Below, in pieces: positions 59,577 to 64,000 of a stretch of DNA of 64,000 bases. The translations under genes and the position numbers were made by a program. This stretch comes from CALMEC01 sp031366605 (GTDB lineage: Bacteria; Actinomycetota; Thermoleophilia; Miltoncostaeales; Miltoncostaeaceae), in the NCBI GenBank assembly GCA_031366605.1, contig JANLOO010000034.1, positions 62,001-126,000 of the forward strand, in the 5' to 3' direction. Positions within the stretch are counted from its first letter, which is position 1. Every line of letters starts with the position of its first letter. The notes beneath the pieces were generated by a model, which worked only from the letters and a program-made list of their open reading frames with translations, searched no databases and was not told where the DNA came from.

Positions 59577-60638
59577 GTGACCACCGTCCGCGAACTCGCA
59601 CGGTCAGGGGACCGCCCGAGGGCACTTGCGATGCTCGGTTTGGGCCTCGTGGTGCTCACAGGCCTCGCCGGCTGCGGTGGCAGCGGGGTCGCACCATCGC
59701 CGCGCCCACCGCAGCAGGTGACAATGGTCTACGAATCTGGAGCGCGGCCGGCCGGCCCGATCGATGGGTGGATCTGGCAGTCCGACGTAACGGGGCGCAA
59801 TGCAGAGCGCCTGACACCGGGCCAATCCCCCGTCCTCTCACCCGACGGACGGTTCGTCGCATTCAGCCGCTACCAGGCGAAGCCATCGATGTGGTCCGCA
59901 ATGGTGATGGATCTGAACAGTCGCGCGACACGGCAGATCTTCGCGCGCAAGGGTGACTACGCCCACGCCACGTCGTCGCTCACGTGGTCGCCGGACTCGA
60001 GCGTTCTCGCCCTCGTCGACGAGCAGGGCATCACCGTGGTCGATCGCGACACGGGGCAGATCCCTCAAACGATCGCATCGAGTACCTACCTTGGCACGCC
60101 GAGCTTTTCTCCGGATTCGCGTCAAATCACGTACGCCGACGATGCGTCAGGGAGGGTTTTCGTCGCGTCGGCCACCGGTGGTGACCCGTCCCCGATCACG
60201 ATGGGCCCCCACGATTTCGGTCCCGTTTGGGGACCGACCGGCATCGCATTCGCGCGGTGGTTGGCTGCCGGCAAGCCCGGCGACATCTGGCTCGCCCAGG
60301 CCAATGGCGAGGGCCCACGGAGGCTCACCCACACCGATGCCGGGATCCAACCGGTCGCGTTCTCGGCCGACGGGCTCAACCTGATTGCGCAGAACCCGGC
60401 CTCACACAACGGGCGAATCTGGGCGGTGGACGTGTCGACCGGATCGGCGCGCGACCTGACCGGCTGGGTCGGCGACCTCTTCCCCCAGGGAGTCTCGCGT
60501 GACGGCACGTCGATCCTCGTCGGCATCGGTTGCGGCGGCGTCCCCAGCGCGACCGGCACGATCGAGGTCATCCCCACCTCGGGTGGACCGGCCCGCACAA
60601 TCACGCGCGGCCCCTGCCGGGCCAGCTGGAACGCCTGA
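59577..60638 (+). CDS. TolB-like beta-propeller lipoprotein
   Basis: The 353-residue product has a lipoprotein signal (MLGLGLVVLTGLAGCGGSG, Cys at about 33) and WD40/TolB-type blades such as PVLSPDGRFVAFSRYQAKP, SSLTWSPDSSVLALVDEQG, PSFSPDSRQITYADDASGRV and QPVAFSADGLNLIAQNPAS. The DPD/SPDS repeats are those of bacterial PD40 proteins. Role unknown, likely sensing or binding at the cell surface. GTG start with no strong ribosome site; the frame could start at ATG 59631. Confidence 0.83.
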   Translation: MTTVRELARSGDRPRALAMLGLGLVVLTGLAGCGGSGVAPSPRPPQQVTMVYESGARPAGPIDGWIWQSDVTGRNAERLTPGQSPVLSPDGRFVAFSRYQAKPSMWSAMVMDLNSRATRQIFARKGDYAHATSSLTWSPDSSVLALVDEQGITVVDRDTGQIPQTIASSTYLGTPSFSPDSRQITYADDASGRVFVASATGGDPSPITMGPHDFGPVWGPTGIAFARWLAAGKPGDIWLAQANGEGPRRLTHTDAGIQPVAFSADGLNLIAQNPASHNGRIWAVDVSTGSARDLTGWVGDLFPQGVSRDGTSILVGIGCGGVPSATGTIEVIPTSGGPARTITRGPCRASWNA

Positions 60639-60953
60639 GGCGTTTCCAAAGCCGGAGTGGGCTCGTCGAGCACGGGCCCGAGTCACCGGCCACGGGGTCA
60701 TGGCGTTATGCGGATTGGGCCCCGAGTCGCTGACACGCAGGATGTGCCTTCGTTCGAGGAATGCATCGCGGTAAGGTCGCCGTGTTCACACCCTGAGGGG
60801 CGCTCGATGAACGCCCGTCGTCGACTATTCGGATCTGCGATCACCGCCGTTCAGTCCAATTCACCTCGCGTGCCTGGCACCCGGAGGTGAACCAAGTTCG
60901 CCTCCGCAACGTTGGCGTGGTGAGCCGCGGCCGCAGCAGATCGGCACGTCAGC
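60639..60953. other. 315-nt stretch holding the first copy of the 58-bp repeat
   Basis: No gene is supported after the lipoprotein. The main content is the 58-bp repeat copy at 60851-60908. The rest shows no recognisable motif. Confidence 0.4.
60851..60908. repeat. 58-bp direct repeat, copy 1
   Basis: The sequence from TCAGTCCAATTCACCTCGCG to AAGTTCGCCTCCGCA is identical to 61311-61368. Inside it TTCACCTC and GAGGTGAA plus GTGCC-T-GGCAC make an imperfect stem of about 13 bp, so it can form a hairpin. Read on the minus strand it encodes WFTSGCQAREVNWTERR then a stop. Confidence 0.8.
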
Positions 60954-61202
60954 TCATGGCTCAGGTGCCTGCAAACCTGTCGTCGCAGCTGTGTTCGTGT
61001 TGCACGAAGAGGCCGAGCGCGCGACATTTGCGGCGGCTTGCTCGTGCAGAACCTGGGGCGATGCCGCGGAGGCTTGGCACGCGGTGCGCGAATCAGATCC
61101 GCTCAAACCGACAGAGGAAACGGCGATCGCGAGAATGAAGATCGCGATCGTCGCCACGTGCAAGCGTCTCGGTGTCAACCAACGCACGCGTAGGACGCGC
61201 AT
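60954..61202 (-). CDS. Small membrane-anchored hypothetical protein
   Basis: From ATG 61202 a frame of 82 residues reads MRVLRVRWLTPRRLHVATIA, then a hydrophobic span IFILAIAVSSVGLSG and a Ser/Ala/Thr-rich outer part with three Cys. The membrane segment with basic flank looks real, but there is no strong ribosome site and it sits between two copies of a repeat, so it may be a gene fragment. Confidence 0.35.
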   Translation of the reverse strand: MRVLRVRWLTPRRLHVATIAIFILAIAVSSVGLSGSDSRTACQASAASPQVLHEQAAANVARSASSCNTNTAATTGLQAPEP

Positions 61203-61310
61203 CCCGGCGCGAGCACCGCTGGCACCAGACATCGCGAGCAACGCGCACCCTGCACACATGGTGGCAGGCTACCAGCAGTCGGAAACGACGGTGCGATCTC
61301 CCGGCGGCGG

Positions 61311-61368
61311 TCAGTCCAATTCACCTCGCGTGCCTGGCACCCGGAGGTGAACCAAGTTCGCCTCCGCA
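61311..61368. repeat. 58-bp direct repeat, copy 2
   Basis: Identical to 60851-60908 and 460 bp away. On the minus strand it forms the end of the frameshifted gene (TWFTSGCQAREVNWTD). Similarity continues a few bases further on one side with a 2-nt indel (CGTTGTGCGG here, CGTTGCGG there), so it is an older duplication rather than a recent one. Confidence 0.8.
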
Positions 61369-61731
61369 CAACGTAGAGGTTGCCGTCGGGCGAGTTCCCG
61401 AACAGATCGTCGCAACCTGTTTGCCACCCCTCCAGGTACCCGGTGTTGAACAGGTCCCACGCGTCCCCGGTCTGGGCGGCCCAGTCCTCCTGATCGGCGG
61501 CACTAGGATCCTCGCCTGGGACTACCGGCGACGGAAGGACCGGAGCGTCTGTCCATATCCGCGTGGACGGCGCCGAGGACGTCGTCGTGCCCTCACCTCC
61601 GGTGGTTTGGGCGCCCAACCAGACAACGCCATGGCCGCAAGCACCAGCGAGACAGCCACAACTGCAGCCCACAAGAATTGTGCGGATCGCCGCGGGCGTC
61701 CCTTTGTTCGGCGTCGGCTGGTCGCAAGCAT
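61311..61731 (-). pseudogene. Frameshifted small exported protein
   Basis: ATG 61731 begins a basic N-terminus and membrane span (RRSAQFLWAAVVAVSLVLAA then MALSGWAPKP). That frame turns into an Arg-rich run. A second overlapping frame then carries a sensible extracellular part: TTTSSAPSTRIWTDAPVL, WAAQTGDAWDLFNTGYLEGW, CDDLFGNSPDGNLYVV and TWFTSGCQAREVNWTD. A one-base shift around 61600-61625 would join them. Confidence 0.5.
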
Positions 61732-61874
61732 GGGACGGAGGCTACCCCTGATGGGTACTACTCGGAGGTACCTTCCTGCGGACTTGTTCTTCCTCGGCTA
61801 ACCCTTCCGGCGAGGCGCGCCGACAGAGGTGGAATAGCTGTTGAGCGGGGGGTCAGGGAGGCCCTCCGCCCCGG

Positions 61875-62498
61875 CTAACTGGTCGGTCCCTTGTAGGCGT
61901 AGTTCACGGTCTGCTCCACCCGGCCGAATATCTCCTCATCCAGCTTGTGATGAAAGACACCGGCGCCAGACACCCTCAGACGAGGTGAGCCGCCGTGCGG
62001 CGAATCCCAGGCCGCCGTCTCGATGCAGGCAGCTCCCCTGAGCCGCGTGACGGTCTCAATGACAGGTTTCAGGTCTGAGTCATTCGAGATAAGCACGGCT
62101 ACGTGGCACTTGTCGAGGAGCAGAGCTTCGACGATCCCAAGCGCGAGCTGAACGTCGATGCCTTTTTCTCCTTCACGCACGTCTGGCCATCCGTCGGGAT
62201 AGCGCAAAGGACGGAGACGCGGAATGATGATCTCAGGATTCTCCTTCATCCACGCCTGCGACTGGCGTCGGCACGCGGCGTAGCCAACAGGGTCCCTGGC
62301 ATTGGATGGGAGGCCGCGATGCACCTCGACGCGACAGAGTTCCCCGTCCGCGCCCCGACCGTTTGCGGATGCGATGATGCGCCCGAGGCTATGCGGAGAG
62401 AAGTTGCCCCGCTCATTGGGCTCGGCCTGCAAGCCGAATGCGGTGCGAGCCGACTTGTATGCATTCTGCCAGTCGATGAAGACGGCGACGCTGGTCAA
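61875..62498 (-). CDS. NYN-domain protein (PIN-like RNase fold)
   Basis: The 207-residue protein opens with VAVFIDWQNAY (first catalytic Asp), has EKGIDVQLALGIVEALLLDK with an Asp, then AVLISNDSDLKPVIETVTRL with the SNDSD acidic cluster. NYN (LabA/DUF88) proteins are metal-dependent RNases found in regulators and defence-like loci. The only start is TTG 62498 with no ribosome site, so translation may be weak or coupled. It lies in the accessory pocket next to tRNA-Arg and no antitoxin is visible. Confidence 0.78.
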   Translation of the reverse strand: MTSVAVFIDWQNAYKSARTAFGLQAEPNERGNFSPHSLGRIIASANGRGADGELCRVEVHRGLPSNARDPVGYAACRRQSQAWMKENPEIIIPRLRPLRYPDGWPDVREGEKGIDVQLALGIVEALLLDKCHVAVLISNDSDLKPVIETVTRLRGAACIETAAWDSPHGGSPRLRVSGAGVFHHKLDEEIFGRVEQTVNYAYKGPTS

Positions 62499-62901
62499 GA
62501 ACAGCCCATAAATGAGAAACCCCGCCAGCGCGGCTTACGCCGGGCGGCGGGGAGGAATGCACTAGCAACGTTACCATCGACAGGCGATAACGCAACCTTG
62601 AGCGGTGTGACGTGTGCTTTCGTCCAGGGAACCCGTGTTCGATTGCCCATATCGCACGCATTGTAACAATCGTGGGGCTCGGATGGCCAGAATACAAAGC
62701 GTGCATCAGTGGCAAAACGAGTGGCATCATGCCTGGAAATGCCGCTGGGTGCCGCCCGATGTCTCTCATGGGGCGCGTCATTCCCCCACGGTCCGTGTCG
62801 TTCCCCCACCGTCCTCCACGGTACTCAAACGCATTTCCTACCAATCGCCCGGGTCGCAGCGGCCACACTGGAAAAGCCGTATTTACAGGCTGTTCACCCA
62901 T
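62499..62901. other. 403-nt stretch between the NYN gene and tRNA-Arg
   Basis: No gene is supported. GC-rich inverted segments (CCCCGCC at 62520 and GGCGGGG at about 62545) could form a hairpin upstream of the NYN gene. Near 62778-62815 TTCCCCCAC occurs twice, about 22 nt apart. Neither has a known role. Confidence 0.4.
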
Positions 62902-62974
62902 GCGCCCGGCAGGATTCGAACCTGCGACCGTCAGCTTAGAAGGCTGCTGCTCTGTCCACCTGAGCTACGGGCGC
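62902..62974 (-). tRNA. tRNA-Arg (anticodon UCU)
   Basis: Read on the minus strand this 73-nt sequence folds as a cloverleaf: acceptor GCGCCCG paired with CGGGCGC, D-arm GCTC/GAGC, anticodon arm GCAGC-CTTCTAA-GCTGA (one mismatched end pair), T-arm GCAGG-TTCGAAT-CCTGC. The loop CTTCTAA gives anticodon TCT, which reads AGA/AGG Arg codons. No CCA is encoded. The gene flanks the accessory region. Confidence 0.96.
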
Positions 62975-63071
62975 CCAGGGGAAATGTAGCGGCCGGAGGC
63001 GGCGCTCCGACGAATCGTGACCAAACGATGGGGTCGGCATCGTCGCGCGCCGACCCCATCGAACGCCGGGC

Positions 63072-63962
63072 TCAGTCCTTGGTCACGAACTTGGTCGGTT
63101 TGCTGGCGCAGTCCCTGATGACGCCGCCGGTCGCGGTGTCCGTCTCGATGAACCCCGCCGTCATCGTGGCCTTGATGATCGCGCCGACTCGCCGCCCGAC
63201 GACCTTGGCCCGGTACTGGCGGGTCATGCCCGATTTGGTGTTGGCAAACGGCTTGTACGCGAACGACTTGCCGAAGTTGCCGTTGGGCTTGATGATCACC
63301 GCGCCCTCGACGAAGTCGGCCTCGAAGTGCGTGGCCAGGGTTTCTGGCTTGGCGGCCGGGCCGAGTGTGCATGTTCCCTCCCAGTCCCAACGAATGCGCT
63401 TGACCTGGGTGCCCGCAGGATTCAGCCTGACCAGCGTCGGCTGGCGCGCACCGACGGTCAGGCCACCAAACGTGGCTTTCTCGACGGCCTTGTACTTGAG
63501 CGCCGGCGACGGGCAGGTCCGAATGATCTGCCCTGCGGCGTCCGTCTCGAGCAGCGTCGCCTTCAACGTCCCGACCATCGTGCCGCCGACACGGTGGCCC
63601 GCGAAGCTGTAGGTGAACCGCCGTTGGATCGCACCCTCGACCTTGTTCGCCGCGAACTGCGTCTTCCAGGCGCCCTGCTTGTTGATGGGATACCCGCCCC
63701 GGTACTCGATCCACGCCGTGGTTTTGGACGTGGTCGGCGTGGCCGCCGGACCCGGCGTGCAGTCCGCTTGCCAACCGAACGCGAGCTTTGCAACGCGGTT
63801 GCGGGCCGGTGTCACCTCGATCGTCACCACCTCGAACTGTGCGGTCTCAGCAACGTAGACCACGCCTTGTTTCGGCACAGTCGCCGCTGAGCCGACCGAC
63901 GCTGCGAACATCGCGCTTCCAACCGCGGCCAGCATCGTGATGCGGCGCACCCACTTCGACAT
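63072..63962 (-). CDS. Exported protein with two similar halves
   Basis: From ATG 63962, with a near-perfect ribosome site (AAGGAGG), the 296-residue protein has a signal peptide (about 1-27, ending VGSAAT). Two related modules of about 125 residues follow: the first has FGWQADCTPGPAATP and GAIQRRFTYSFAGHRVGGTM, the second RWDWEGTCTLGPAAKPET and GAVIIKPNGNFGKSFAYKP. Each ends with a Cys in a TCPSPALK- or DCASKPTK-like sequence. Family and function are unknown. Confidence 0.82.
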   Translation of the reverse strand: MSKWVRRITMLAAVGSAMFAASVGSAATVPKQGVVYVAETAQFEVVTIEVTPARNRVAKLAFGWQADCTPGPAATPTTSKTTAWIEYRGGYPINKQGAWKTQFAANKVEGAIQRRFTYSFAGHRVGGTMVGTLKATLLETDAAGQIIRTCPSPALKYKAVEKATFGGLTVGARQPTLVRLNPAGTQVKRIRWDWEGTCTLGPAAKPETLATHFEADFVEGAVIIKPNGNFGKSFAYKPFANTKSGMTRQYRAKVVGRRVGAIIKATMTAGFIETDTATGGVIRDCASKPTKFVTKD

Positions 63963-64000
63963 GTCGTCCTCCTTGAGACGGGAATGCAGCATCCTATTCG

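Noticed and set aside
62902..62974. Use of the tRNA as an attachment site with a duplicated 3' end in the pocket
   Set aside because: No copy of the tRNA 3' end was found by reading 60600-62900, so integration is left as a hypothesis only.

Overview
The window is GC-rich, gene-dense bacterial DNA. It has many GTG, TTG and other non-ATG starts, overlapping stop-start junctions, Shine-Dalgarno sites on only some genes, and LCP, RskA and ECF-sigma gene types. This points to an actinobacterium. The parallel beta-helix plus Fn3 exported protein, TolB-like lipoproteins and gene order comF-hpf-secA-prfB-ftsE-ftsX-ctpA-rnr-smpB suggest the class Thermoleophilia (Solirubrobacterales and relatives). 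That placement is inference from gene content and was not tested by alignment.

Layout. 1-11150 (minus strand) is a core block: comF, hpf, secA, prfB with its programmed frameshift, ftsE-ftsX, a carboxy-terminal protease, an RNase R-type nuclease, smpB and ridA. 11200-15000 holds a frameshifted exported beta-helix protein, a 57-residue orphan, a Ca2+/H+ antiporter and a metallo-beta-lactamase-fold hydrolase. 15570-24360 (minus) is one run of close-packed genes: M20 peptidase, LCP cell-wall ligase, UDP-glucose dehydrogenase (apparently with an AUA start), sugar nucleotidyltransferase, phosphoglucose/phosphomannose isomerase and mtnA, with an MFS exporter upstream. 24450-27000 carries two exported proteins, followed by a small element with inverted ends.

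27240-33400 is a biotin locus. A six-gene operon (bioY, acyl-CoA ligase, thiolase-like protein, ECF ATPase, ECF transmembrane protein, hotdog protein) faces birA, with a palindrome in the shared promoter region. It extends the Bacillus yhfUTS arrangement and is the best candidate here for an incompletely described system. 33420-39290 is mainly sulfate assimilation (cysN, cysD and a TauE-type permease, divergent from siroheme synthesis genes). nagA overlaps cobA tail to tail, and a three-copy palindromic repeat lies behind the nagA start.

40839-44142 is an ECF sigma/anti-sigma operon with a small Cys/His protein in front and an SDR gene behind. 44199-46540 is a decaying region: a nonsense-mutated DUF4287-type gene, a membrane-protein tail and a permease head surround an intact MarR-controlled pair. 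46540-51609 is a lipid-modification cluster (SDR, DUF1365-cyclopropane synthase fusion, FAD oxidoreductase, divergent desaturase). 51900-60640 has HU, a renalase-like flavoprotein, several hypothetical genes, the three-gene proton-translocating transhydrogenase operon, an enolase-superfamily enzyme and a TolB-like lipoprotein. 60640-62900, next to tRNA-Arg(UCU), is an accessory pocket with a 58-bp direct repeat, a frameshifted gene and a NYN-domain protein. The window ends in an exported protein built from two similar halves.
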